64,000 bases of DNA from Castellaniella hirudinis_A (GCF_047468865.1 NZ_JBLGTV010000003.1:62001-126000); one strand, 5' to 3'. Positions 53,780 to 61,163 are shown, counted from the stretch's first letter. The notes: generated by a model from the sequence alone, not told the origin. Made by a program: numbers and translations.

Positions 53780-53860
53780 AACGATCAGGGCGTTGCTGGT
53801 GAATCATGATCGCATCAGTCGTAGTGAATTCGACGAGATTCTCTAATGGCTCCGGGCTTG

Positions 53861-54063
53861 TCCACGTCGCGGGCCTGCAGGCCGCTCCGGTGAAATAGGC
53901 GGAAAAGGGTCTGCGGTTGCTTAGGGCTGAGGCGTCAGTCCACGTCGTCGCCTGCAGGCGACTCCGATTCGATAGGCACAAAAGGATTCTCAGTTGCTTA
54001 GAGCCGGAGCGTCAGTCCACGTCGCGGCTTGCAAGCCGCTCCGATTCGACAGGCACAGAACAG
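53861..54063 (+). repeat. Three-copy 77-78-bp palindrome-containing repeat
   Basis: TCCACGTCG begins each copy at 53861, 53939 and 54016, giving periods of 78 and 77 bp; the third copy is cut short at the hairpin. Each copy holds its own dyad: GGCCTGCAGGCC, CGCCTGCAGGCG or CGGCTTGCAAGCCG. The arm sequences differ but pair within each copy (compensated changes), and CTCCGATTCGA-AGGCACA is shared between copies 2 and 3. This pattern resembles dispersed REP-like intergenic elements. No spacers unique to each copy exist, so it is not CRISPR. Confidence 0.75.
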
Positions 54064-54083
54064 TCCGCAGGGACTGTTCTGTG
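54054..54083. other. Perfect 13-bp stem-loop beyond the spoT 3' end
   Basis: CACAGAACAGTCC (54054-54066) and GGACTGTTCTGTG (54071-54083) pair perfectly around the loop GCAG. It lies 8 bp beyond the spoT stop. No T-run follows on either strand, so it is not a standard intrinsic terminator; it may protect the spoT mRNA 3' end or belong to the adjacent repeat family. Confidence 0.7.
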
Positions 54084-54090
54084 TCCGGTC

Positions 54091-56355
54091 TCATCCCTTC
54101 GCCCTGATGATTTTTTGGACTTGGGGGACGTGCCGGATGGCGCGGATGACCTGGGCCAGGTGCTTGCGGCTGTCCACCTGCACGGTCAGGTGCAGCAGGG
54201 CGGTGGCAGCGGCTTCGTCGGGCATGGTCAGCTGGGTGATGTTGGAGTCGGCTTCGGTAATTTCGGCGGCCAGGCGGCCCAGGACGCCGCGTTCGTTGAG
54301 TACCGTGACGTCCAGCCGGGTGGACAGGTGGCGGGCGGTGTTGGTGTCCCAGATGACGGGAATCCAGCGCTCGGATTCTTTGGCCTGCTGACGCAGGGCG
54401 ACGGGGCAGTCGGCCATGTGGATCACCAGGCCGTGGCCCAGGCGGATGCCGCCGATGATGGCATCGCCGGGCAGGGGGCCGCAACAGGGGGCCAGCTGCA
54501 CTGCTTGGCCTTCGTTGCCGTGGATGACGATGGGGGCGCTGGTGACCGAGGTGAATTCGTCCACCGCCATGGCGGTGGTTTCCAGCATCGGGTTTTCGGG
54601 GGCGAAGCGGCGCGCCACCACGGCGGCCAGACGCTTGCCCAGGCCGATGTCGGCCAGGATTTCGGTGCGCGAGGCCCCGCCCGAGCCCTTGGCCAGGCGT
54701 TCCCATTGCGGGTCGTCATCCTTGGGATAGGGAATGGCCAGCTGGTCGAAGGCCTGGTTCAGCAGGCGGCGGCCGAAGGCGATGGATTCTTCGTAGCGCT
54801 CGGTGCGCAGGTAATGGCGGATTTCGGATCGCGCCCGCCCGGTGCGCACGTAATTGAGCCACTGGGCGCTGGGCCGCGAGGCCGACGAGGTCATGATTTC
54901 GACGGCGTCGCCGCTGTGGAGTTCGGTGCGCAGGGGCGCGTAATCGCCGTTGATCTTGCAGGCCACGGCGTGGTTGCCGACGTCGGTGTGAATGGCGTAG
55001 GCGAAATCCACCGGCGTGGCGCCCCGTGGCAGGGATAGGATTTTCCCCTGGGGCGTGAAGACATACACCGCGTCCGGGAACAGATCGACCTTGACGTGTT
55101 CCAGGAATTCGCCCGAGTCGCCGGTCTGGCTTTGGATGTCCAGCAAAGATTGCAGCCACTGGTGGGTGCGTTTTTGCAGGTCGTTGAGCGACGTGCCTTC
55201 TTCTTTGTAGAGCCAGTGCGAGGCCACGCCTTCTTCGGCCACGTGATCCATGTCGCGGGTGCGGAACTGGAATTCGATGGGCGTGCCATAGGGCCCGATC
55301 AGGGTGGTGTGCAAGGACTGGTAGCCGTTGATTTTGGGGATGGCGATGTAGTCTTTGAATTTGCCCGGCACGGGGCGGTACAGCTGGTGCAGCGTGCCCA
55401 GGGCCAGATAGCATTCGGGCAGGGTGTGCACCACCACCCGGAAACCATAGATGTCCAGCACATCCGAAAAGGATTTTTTCTGCTGAACCATTTTCTTGTA
55501 GATGCCGTACAGGGATTTTTCGCGCCCGCTGACTTCGGCGTCCAGGCCGGCGGCGGGCAGCGCCGTGCGCACGGCCTCGGCGATTTTCGTGATGACCTCG
55601 CGGCGGTTGCCTCGGGCGGCCATCATGGCCTTGTGCAGAACCACGTAGCGGTTGGGGAACGCGGCTTTGAAGCAGCGATCCTGGAGCTCGCGGAACAGGG
55701 CGTTCAGGCCCAGGCGGTGGGCGATGGGCGTATAGATGTCCAGGGTCTCGCGGGCCACTCGCCGGCGTTTGTCGGGGGGCACCGCGTCCAGCGTGCGCAT
55801 ATTGTGCAGGCGGTCGGCCAGCTTGATCAGGATGACGCGCACGTCGCGTGCCATGGCCAGCAGCATCTTGCGGAAGGATTCGGCTTGCTGCTCGGCCTTG
55901 GTGGCGTATTCCAGGCGTTCGAGCTTGGTCAGGCCGTCGACGATATCGGCGACGTCCTGGCCGAATTTCTCGGCCAGTTCTTGTTTGGTGATGTCCTGGT
56001 CTTCGATGACGTCGTGCAGCAGGGCCGCCATCAGTGAGTCGGCGTCGAGTTTCCAGCCCGCGCAGATTTCGGTGACCGCGATGGGATGCGAGATGTAGGG
56101 TTCGCCGCTTTCGCGGAACTGGCCCAGGTGGGCGTTGTCGGCAAAGCGGTAGGCCTCGCGCACGCGCTCGATGTCGCGCGGGGGCAGGTAGGTGGAAATG
56201 ATCTGGTGCAGCCCCGCCAGCGACGCGATGGGGCTGGGCGCGGCGGCGGGCACGGAGGCCGGGGCATTGTTGGGTTTTCGGCGGCGCAGGCGGGGGCCCT
56301 TGCGTAAAACTGCAAGCAGGCCGGATGATGCGCCGCGTATCCCGGGAAATGCCAT
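54091..56355 (-). CDS. spoT: Bifunctional (p)ppGpp synthetase/hydrolase SpoT
   Basis: 754 residues. The HD hydrolase domain (about 70-230) has HDVIEDQDIT and KLADRLHNMRTL; the synthetase domain (about 255-390) has EVSGREKSLYGIYKKM and INGYQSLHTTLIGPYG; then the TGS domain (about 425-490, VYVFTPQGKILSLPRGATPVDFAYAIHT) and a C-terminal ACT domain (about 680-750). With both active sites intact it should make and destroy the alarmone. The first 45 residues are a poorly conserved basic lead. It is the last gene of gmk-rpoZ-spoT. Confidence 0.96.
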   Translation of the reverse strand: MAFPGIRGASSGLLAVLRKGPRLRRRKPNNAPASVPAAAPSPIASLAGLHQIISTYLPPRDIERVREAYRFADNAHLGQFRESGEPYISHPIAVTEICAGWKLDADSLMAALLHDVIEDQDITKQELAEKFGQDVADIVDGLTKLERLEYATKAEQQAESFRKMLLAMARDVRVILIKLADRLHNMRTLDAVPPDKRRRVARETLDIYTPIAHRLGLNALFRELQDRCFKAAFPNRYVVLHKAMMAARGNRREVITKIAEAVRTALPAAGLDAEVSGREKSLYGIYKKMVQQKKSFSDVLDIYGFRVVVHTLPECYLALGTLHQLYRPVPGKFKDYIAIPKINGYQSLHTTLIGPYGTPIEFQFRTRDMDHVAEEGVASHWLYKEEGTSLNDLQKRTHQWLQSLLDIQSQTGDSGEFLEHVKVDLFPDAVYVFTPQGKILSLPRGATPVDFAYAIHTDVGNHAVACKINGDYAPLRTELHSGDAVEIMTSSASRPSAQWLNYVRTGRARSEIRHYLRTERYEESIAFGRRLLNQAFDQLAIPYPKDDDPQWERLAKGSGGASRTEILADIGLGKRLAAVVARRFAPENPMLETTAMAVDEFTSVTSAPIVIHGNEGQAVQLAPCCGPLPGDAIIGGIRLGHGLVIHMADCPVALRQQAKESERWIPVIWDTNTARHLSTRLDVTVLNERGVLGRLAAEITEADSNITQLTMPDEAAATALLHLTVQVDSRKHLAQVIRAIRHVPQVQKIIRAKG

Positions 56356-56372
56356 GAAACCCCCTGTGGTGT

Positions 56373-56576
56373 TTAGGTTGGAACCTTGCGCAGCATCTCG
56401 GTGCCCACTTGGGCCTGGGCGATTTCGCGCAGGGCGGTGACGGTGGGCTTGTTGTGGCTTTCGATGCGGGACTCGTGGCCCTGGGCCAGTTCGCGGGCGC
56501 GGTACGTGGCCGCCAGGGTCAGGTCAAAACGATTGGGGATCTGCTGCAAGCAGTCTTCTACGGTGATACGAGCCAT
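56373..56576 (-). CDS. rpoZ: RNA polymerase omega subunit
   Basis: 67 residues, starting MARITVEDCLQQIPNRFDLTLAATYRARELAQG, the conserved omega block in two halves. Omega helps fold the beta' subunit and forms part of the ppGpp site on RNA polymerase. Its location between gmk and spoT is the standard proteobacterial order, linking GTP supply, polymerase and alarmone. It is 17 bp from spoT and 15 bp from gmk on the same strand. Confidence 0.97.
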   Translation of the reverse strand: MARITVEDCLQQIPNRFDLTLAATYRARELAQGHESRIESHNKPTVTALREIAQAQVGTEMLRKVPT

Positions 56577-56591
56577 GAAGGGGTTTCCTGG

Positions 56592-57239
56592 TCAGCTAGC
56601 GTTGGTAAGGGGTTTGCGGATGCCTAGTTGCATGAAAAGATCGGCGTGACGGGCGGCTTGCGCCGTGTAACGCAGACGCGCTGCGGCAATAATGTGCCGC
56701 AGCTGTTGTAATGCAAGGCTAAAGTCTTGATTAATAATAACATATTCGCAGTCGGATGCATGCGCCATTTCGCCCCCGGCGGCCAGCAGGCGGCGGGCGA
56801 TGACCTGGGGCGCATCCTGGCCGCGTTTGTTCAGGCGGGATTCCAGGGCTTCGATGGAGGGCGGCAGGATGAAAATGCCCAGGGCCTGCGGATAATGCTG
56901 GCGCACCTGGCGCGCGCCTTGCCAATCGATTTCCAGAATGATGTCGGTGCCCGCGGCAATCGCCTGGGCCACGCGGTCGCGGGGGGTGCCGTAGAAGTTG
57001 CCGTGAACCTCGGCCCATTCCAGCATGTCGCCGCGTTCGCGCAAGGCCAGGAAGCTGTCGGCCGACAGGAACCGATAGTGCTTGCCGTCGACTTCGCCGG
57101 GGCGCGGCGGGCGGGTCGTGCTGGAAATCGACAGGCTCAGGCCGGAGTCCTGATCCAGCAGCGCATTGACCAGACTGGACTTGCCGGCCCCGCTGGGGGC
57201 CACCACCATGAAGATATTACCGGCTTGAAGCGTTGTCAT
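56592..57239 (-). CDS. gmk: Guanylate kinase
   Basis: 215 residues; phosphorylates GMP to GDP. P-loop APSGAGKSSLVNALL (about residues 14-28), the GMP-binding block SISSTTRPPRPGEVDGKHYRF, EWAEVHGNFYGTPRD and ILEIDWQGARQVR. I chose ATG 57239, which gives the normal family length; an open frame further upstream adds an arginine-rich lead without support. It precedes rpoZ and spoT and is probably cotranscribed with the small gene upstream. Confidence 0.96.
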   Translation of the reverse strand: MTTLQAGNIFMVVAPSGAGKSSLVNALLDQDSGLSLSISSTTRPPRPGEVDGKHYRFLSADSFLALRERGDMLEWAEVHGNFYGTPRDRVAQAIAAGTDIILEIDWQGARQVRQHYPQALGIFILPPSIEALESRLNKRGQDAPQVIARRLLAAGGEMAHASDCEYVIINQDFSLALQQLRHIIAAARLRYTAQAARHADLFMQLGIRKPLTNAS

Positions 57240-57253
57240 CGAGGATACCTGGA

Positions 57254-57586
57254 TCAGGAAATCAGGGGGGAATCCGCCCCTTGGCCGAATTCGGCCAGGA
57301 CGTTGGCGTAGGCTTGCGGCCCGGTGCACAAAAAGACGACGGTGTCGCCCGGGCTCAGGTTGAACAGCACATCCTGGATTTGCTCGGCCGCATCGTCGGC
57401 ATCGTGGATGGCGGCCACGTGCACGTTGCCGTCGCCCTCGAAGCGCTCGGCGGGCACCAAGCCGGCGACCTGTTCGACATCCGCCGGGCGCTGCGCCACG
57501 TAGACGCGAAACGGCAGGTCTTCCAGGGTGATGTCCAGCACCATGCCTTGGTCTAGCAAAGAGATGATTTGGCTGTTCAGGGGCAT
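57254..57586 (-). CDS. Conserved small protein of unknown function
   Basis: 110 residues, acidic, no membrane segment or signal peptide. It starts MPLNSQIISLLDQGMVLDIT and ends with GDTVVFLCTGPQAYANVLAEFGQGA. The pattern of alternating hydrophobic and polar residues suggests a compact alpha/beta fold. I do not recognise a family. It lies 14 bp upstream of gmk on the same strand, where many proteobacteria have yicC, but the sequence is not YicC-like. Codon use and GC-rich third positions match its neighbours, which supports it being real. Confidence 0.7.
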   Translation of the reverse strand: MPLNSQIISLLDQGMVLDITLEDLPFRVYVAQRPADVEQVAGLVPAERFEGDGNVHVAAIHDADDAAEQIQDVLFNLSPGDTVVFLCTGPQAYANVLAEFGQGADSPLIS

Positions 57587-57614
57587 AAAACGCTTGATGG
57601 GGTTGATCCCGTCA

Positions 57615-58454
57615 TTATAGACGGTCGATGGCTTCGTCGCGGATGGGGGACGCGGCTTCGGGCGTCCCCGGGATCGCTTGGAACCGGGCCACCACGGGGG
57701 CGTGGTCGGACGGTTTTTCCCAGCCCCGGGGGATTTTGTCCACGGCGCAGGCGGTGCAGCGCGCCGCCAGATCGGCCGTCGCCAGGATGTGGTCGATGCG
57801 CACCCCCGCGTTGCGCCGGAAGGACATCTGCCGGTAATCCCACCAGCTGAAGGTTTTGGGGGCCTGGTCGAACAGGCGGAAAGTGTCTTGCAGGCCCAGA
57901 TCCAACAGGCTCTGCAGGGCGGCGCGTTCGGCGTCCGACACCAGGATGCCGCCGGCCCAGGCCTCGGGGTCGTGGACGTCGGCGTCGGTGGGGGCGACGT
58001 TGTAGTCGCCCAGAATGACCAGATCGCCGTGGCGGGCGATTTCCTGATGCAGCCATTGCCGCAGGGCGGCGAACCAGTCCAGCTTATAGGTGTATTTGTC
58101 GCTGCCCACCGCCTGACCATTGGGACAGTAGGCGCTGATGACCCGCACCGGGCGGCCGTCCGGCCCGGGCAGCGTGGCGGCGATGAGGCGCTGCTGCGGG
58201 TCGTCGTAGCCGGGGATGTTGCGCTGCACGTCCAGCGGGGCCGCCTTGCTGACGATGGCCACCCCGTTGTAGGTCTTTTGTCCCGCCCAGCAGGCCTGGT
58301 AGCCAATGTCTTGCAAGGCCTGCTGCGGGAATTTTTCATCCGGCAGCTTGAGTTCCTGCAGGCACAGGGCATCCACCGGGTTGGCCCGCAGCCAGTCGAT
58401 GACGTGCCCCAGACGGACATTGAGGGAGTTGACGTTCCAGGTGGCGAGTTTCAT
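57615..58454 (-). CDS. xthA: Exodeoxyribonuclease III
   Basis: 279 residues; the main AP endonuclease and 3' phosphatase of base excision repair. The EEP fold is clear: KLATWNVNSLNVRL, LCLQELKLPDEKFP (metal Glu), NGVAIVSK, VISAYCPNGQAVGSDKY, ILGDYNVAPTDADVHDP (catalytic Asp-Asn), and the closing RIDHILAT and SDHAPVVA (catalytic Asp-His). It is on the same strand as, and 28 bp upstream of, the unknown small gene. Confidence 0.95.
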   Translation of the reverse strand: MKLATWNVNSLNVRLGHVIDWLRANPVDALCLQELKLPDEKFPQQALQDIGYQACWAGQKTYNGVAIVSKAAPLDVQRNIPGYDDPQQRLIAATLPGPDGRPVRVISAYCPNGQAVGSDKYTYKLDWFAALRQWLHQEIARHGDLVILGDYNVAPTDADVHDPEAWAGGILVSDAERAALQSLLDLGLQDTFRLFDQAPKTFSWWDYRQMSFRRNAGVRIDHILATADLAARCTACAVDKIPRGWEKPSDHAPVVARFQAIPGTPEAASPIRDEAIDRL

Positions 58455-58517
58455 ACAGTTGATATTTCTGTTGTTAATCAGATGGTTATCACACTGCCAG
58501 AAGCCGCATTTTCGGTC

Positions 58518-58680
58518 TAGTGTTCTGTTTGGTTAGTTCGTGTATTCAGATTCGGATGCCTGGGCTTGTCAGACAAGGCGCAAACCGCAGCGATAGCCAG
58601 TGCTATCGCGAGGATTTGCAACGCGGTATGGCGAGCCCAGGCGCCGAAGATGAGTATTTGAATTAGCCAAACAGGACACT
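58518..58680. mobile_element. 163-bp imperfect palindrome, MITE-like
   Basis: The ends AGTGTTCTGTTTGGTTAGTT (58518) and the complement of the segment ending at 58680 (AGTGTCCTGTTTGGCTAATT) match at 17 of 20 positions, and the match continues inward. The centre is a perfect hairpin GCGATAGC-CAGT-GCTATCGC (58590-58609). No protein is encoded. Structure and size fit a miniature inverted-repeat element or a long REP-type palindrome. It marks the boundary between xthA and the accessory genes. The rest of the gap (58455-58517 and 58681-58769) shows nothing notable. Confidence 0.7.
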
Positions 58681-58769
58681 AACTACCCACCTAGCTACCC
58701 AATTCGGGCCTGGTGGGCGTTGTTCTTCTGTGTTGCGTGAATACGACTATGGTAACCGACGGGCCGCGA

Positions 58770-59534
58770 TCAGATCTGGCCGCCTACGCCTTTGAATTTT
58801 TCCACGAAGGCGGCGATCCTCTGAAATACACCTTGCTTTTTCGTCAGGTATTGCGGGTTCAGTGGGCTCATCTTAGGCACCTCGGCCAGCATGTTGAGCA
58901 CCAGTTCGGTGTTGGTCATGTTGTCGCGCAGGTTTTCTTTTTTCAGCCCTTTGTGCTGTTTATATTCGCGCGTGCTCATGCCGCTCCAAACGCGGCTCAT
59001 CAGATCGGTGAGGACAGCGTATTCTTGCCCCTGTTTGACGCCGGCCTTGTCCCATTCATCGGTGAGCGCCTTGCGCACCTCGATGGACTTGATGCGCTGG
59101 TTGATCCAGTTCGCGCTGTAGCCCAAACGGCGGTAGTTTTGAATAGCGCGATCGATGGAGAGTGCTGGATCAACAGTTTCATCCAGTCGTTCACTTCCCA
59201 CTTGTGCCAACCAGCGTTTAAAGGGTTCGGCACGTTTGCTGGGGATGGACTGGATCAGCCGCAGGATTTGTTCGGTATCCACCACGTCGGTCAGGCGCTG
59301 CTTGCCATCTGGTGCACGCATTTTCAACTGGTTAGTGTGACTAACCAGTTCGCTACCTTCTTGATTTAGCTTGGCTTTTAACCACTTCCAGTAATTGCGT
59401 GCCTTAGTAGTGTAGTCAGGCTGATCCGTCAGAATGATGATGATATCCAGCACGAAAAACCACCATTTGTCATGCTCGACATCCCACTCTGTCGCGTCCG
59501 CTCTCGTCAGATCGGATCATCGGCGCTGCATCAT
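58770..59534 (-). pseudogene. BRO/antirepressor-like gene with a damaged 5' end
   Basis: Residues encoded from GTG 59453 down to 58770 (227 aa) match BRO-N-containing antirepressor-like proteins: ILTDQPDYTTKARNYWKWLK, LIQSIPSKRAEPFKRWLAQVG, RIKSIEVRKALTDEWDKAGVKQGQEYAVLTD and GLKKENLRDNMTNTELVLNMLAE. Upstream in the same frame the homologous stretch EWDVEHDKWWFF continues to ATG 59534, but codon 6 is TGA (59517-59519). Either the gene is truncated or translation starts late at GTG. Base composition is lower in GC than its neighbours, suggesting transfer. Relatives occur in prophages and genomic islands. Confidence 0.65.
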
Positions 59535-59562
59535 TTCACTTTTTAGGAGGGTAAAGTATGAT
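59535..59562 (+). promoter_or_regulatory. Candidate promoter of the toxin-antitoxin pair
   Basis: TTCACT (59535-59540) and TATGAT (59557-59562) are 16 bp apart; the second box is one base from TATAAT. Transcription would begin near 59569, which favours the antitoxin start at 59594. A repeated GTATGA (59555 and 59566) overlaps the -10 box and could be an operator for the antitoxin, which typically represses its own promoter. Confidence 0.4.
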
Positions 59563-59593
59563 CAAGTATGAAATACCACCGAGGTACAGCACC

Positions 59594-59875
59594 ATGTCTA
59601 CCATTGAACGATTGACTGTCACGATGCCTGCCGAAATGGCAGCTACGCTCAAAAGCGCTGTCGACGCGGGTGAATACGCGTCTACTAGCGAAGTCATCCG
59701 CGAAGCCTTGCGCGACTGGTCCTTCAAACGTCAGCTGATGCTGGATGAACTGGCAACGCTCAAACAGGATATCGACAAGGGGCTCGCAGATGTCGCGGCC
59801 GGCCGCGTCCATGAATTCAATGCGCAGCGCATTGCTGAACGCGGGAGAAAGCTATTAGCCGCACGCTCTTCCTGA
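59594..59875 (+). CDS. ParD/CopG-type antitoxin
   Basis: 93 residues. An N-terminal ribbon-helix-helix DNA-binding domain (IERLTVTMPAEMAATLKSAVDAGEYASTSEVIREALRDW) is followed by a charged C-terminal region that would wrap the toxin. Two starts compete: ATG 59594 with GAGG upstream, and ATG 59558 with a near-perfect AGGAGGG site, adding 12 residues. I prefer 59594 because a promoter -10 box covers 59557-59562. Its stop lies inside the toxin frame, 22 bp overlap, as usual for ParDE modules. Confidence 0.85.
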   Translation: MSTIERLTVTMPAEMAATLKSAVDAGEYASTSEVIREALRDWSFKRQLMLDELATLKQDIDKGLADVAAGRVHEFNAQRIAERGRKLLAARSS

Positions 59876-60165
59876 CCGACAACGCAGAAGCCGACCTGTC
59901 GGAAATCTGGTCCTATGTCGCCGAGGATTCCAGCGAGGCCACGGCGAACCGCCTGATTGCCAAGCTGCAAGCCACCTGCGAAAAAATTCTGCCCTTCCCC
60001 GAAAGCCAGCCGGCACGTCCGCTCATCGCGCCAGGCATACGCGTGACCTTCCACGGGGCCTACGCAATCTACTACACCCACACCAGTGAGGCCGTCACCA
60101 TCATCCGAGTCCTCCATGGGGCGCGTGACATCTGGCGGTTGGTTGCAGACGGGGGCTTCCACTAG
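59854..60165 (+). CDS. ParE/RelE-superfamily toxin with a non-standard ATT start
   Basis: 103 codons without a stop. The product (SRTLFLTDNAEADLSEIWSY..., NRLIAKLQATCEKI, PGIRVTFHGAYAIYY, VTIIRVLHGARDIWRLV) has the full ParE-type toxin pattern, expected to attack gyrase or mRNA depending on subgroup. After an in-frame TGA upstream there is no ATG, GTG or TTG before the conserved domain. ATT at 59854 sits exactly where ATG is expected (before AGC CGC ACG) and has GGAG 6 nt upstream. Either AUU initiates weakly or an ATG to ATT change has silenced the toxin. It overlaps the antitoxin by 22 bp. Confidence 0.75.
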   Translation: MSRTLFLTDNAEADLSEIWSYVAEDSSEATANRLIAKLQATCEKILPFPESQPARPLIAPGIRVTFHGAYAIYYTHTSEAVTIIRVLHGARDIWRLVADGGFH

Positions 60166-60327
60166 CCCCTTATATGAGCAGGAGCGCGGCACCCATGTCG
60201 CGGTGCCGGCGCCGGAGGGCGTGAAAGTCAGCCCATCCCCGTCAGAGCGGGCTACGCACTTGCGTTGAGCCACCCGGTTGCGAAGCTGGATGTTGTTGCG
60301 GGCTTGCCGCCCGCCGCCCAGGCTTCT

Positions 60328-61038
60328 TCAACGAGAAATGATCAGATCGAAATCGTCCTGGGCGGCAAAGCAGGCGGCGCGCACTTTGCCTATCTTGCTC
60401 TGGTCGACCACCAGGTATTTTTTGACCGCTTGCTGGAGCGCCATCTGCTTGATGGGGACTTCATGGAAATGGGAACAGGTCACCCCGTGCGTCTGGTCTA
60501 CGCCGCCGGCGGACAGGAACGCCTTGTTGAGGTTGATGCGCTTGAGGGTCTCGATGCTTTCGAGGCCGGAGAACGAGGCGGCTTCGGGGTGGTACAGCCC
60601 GCCCAGGACGATCAGGCGGATGTCGTCGCGGGCGGCCAGGATTTCGGCGACATTGAGTGAATAGCACACCACCGTCACGTGCTGGTGGAGGGGGATTCTT
60701 TGCGCCAGGTAGGGGGTGGTGGTGCCGCAGTCGATGAAAACGGTGTCGTGCGCCTCGATCAGCTGGCTGGCCGCCTGGCAGGCCAGATCCTTGGCGGCGG
60801 CGTGGAAGTCTTTTTCCTGATCCAGGCTGTAGTCGCTGTGGGCGGCTTGGGGCTGGCTGGAAACGATGTAGCCGCCCAGGCATTGCAGCGGGGCGTCCCC
60901 CTTGGCCATGTCGCGGCGGACGGTCATGGCCGACACCCCCAGCAGCGCCGCCGCATCGCGCAGGCGCAGGATTTCGTGCGTGTCCATCAGGGCGGCCAGC
61001 CTGGCGAGCCGCTGATCCCTTTGGCTGGTTCTGGCCAT
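60328..61038 (-). CDS. DeoR/GlpR family transcriptional regulator
   Basis: 236 residues. An N-terminal DeoR winged helix (residues 1-55, RLARLAALMDTHEILRLRDAAALLGVSAMTVRRDM) is followed by a sugar-phosphate-isomerase-like sensor domain (DTVFIDCGTTTPYLAQRIP, VVCYSLNVAEILAA, LIVLGGLYHPEAASFSGLE, KAFLSAGGVD, LVVDQSKIGKVRAACFA). Such proteins usually repress and respond to a phosphorylated sugar. It is divergent from the sugar-type ABC importer 290 bp away and almost certainly regulates it. A GGAG site precedes the ATG. Confidence 0.92.
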   Translation of the reverse strand: MARTSQRDQRLARLAALMDTHEILRLRDAAALLGVSAMTVRRDMAKGDAPLQCLGGYIVSSQPQAAHSDYSLDQEKDFHAAAKDLACQAASQLIEAHDTVFIDCGTTTPYLAQRIPLHQHVTVVCYSLNVAEILAARDDIRLIVLGGLYHPEAASFSGLESIETLKRINLNKAFLSAGGVDQTHGVTCSHFHEVPIKQMALQQAVKKYLVVDQSKIGKVRAACFAAQDDFDLIISR

Positions 61039-61114
61039 GATGTGCTCCGGTGTGTTGGATGGGCGAGCCTGCGCATGAGGCGCAGTCTTGACAGTACAGG
61101 ATAAAGTATGAAAC

Positions 61115-61163
61115 GATCATAACAAAAATATGTTTTGATCATCACATTATAAATATTCGATCA
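61115..61163. promoter_or_regulatory. Three GATCA boxes at 22-bp spacing (operator array)
   Basis: GATCA begins at 61115, 61137 and 61159, exactly 22 bp (about two helical turns) apart, in the AT-rich gap between the DeoR-type regulator and the importer operon. The flanks are similar (CGATCATAACA, TGATCATCACA, CGATCAGG). A TATAAA box at 61148-61153 lies between the second and third boxes, so a bound repressor would block RNA polymerase. Binding by the neighbouring regulator is inferred. Confidence 0.6.

Larger units (their letters stand above)
53597..54090. other. 494-bp intergenic region made largely of repeats
   Basis: No convincing gene was found between the ends of ppiD and spoT, which point at each other. 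The stretch holds an 8-bp direct repeat (53743-53779), a three-copy 77-78-bp repeat with internal palindromes (from 53861) and a long perfect hairpin (54054-54083). The first 140 bp (53597-53740) show no recognisable feature. Confidence 0.7.

Noticed and set aside
53861..54063. Possible CRISPR array
   Set aside because: Only three repeats of 77-78 bp with no unique spacers and no cas genes nearby.
54054..54083. Intrinsic terminator for spoT
   Set aside because: The stem is perfect, but no T-run follows on either strand, so I list it as a stem-loop only.
59558..59593. Earlier start for the antitoxin with a strong ribosome site
   Set aside because: A candidate -10 box overlaps this ATG and the family N-terminus begins at 59594. 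Kept as an alternative, not excluded.
60166..60327. Possible further small gene after the toxin
   Set aside because: No frame with a ribosome site or family resemblance; nothing could be supported.
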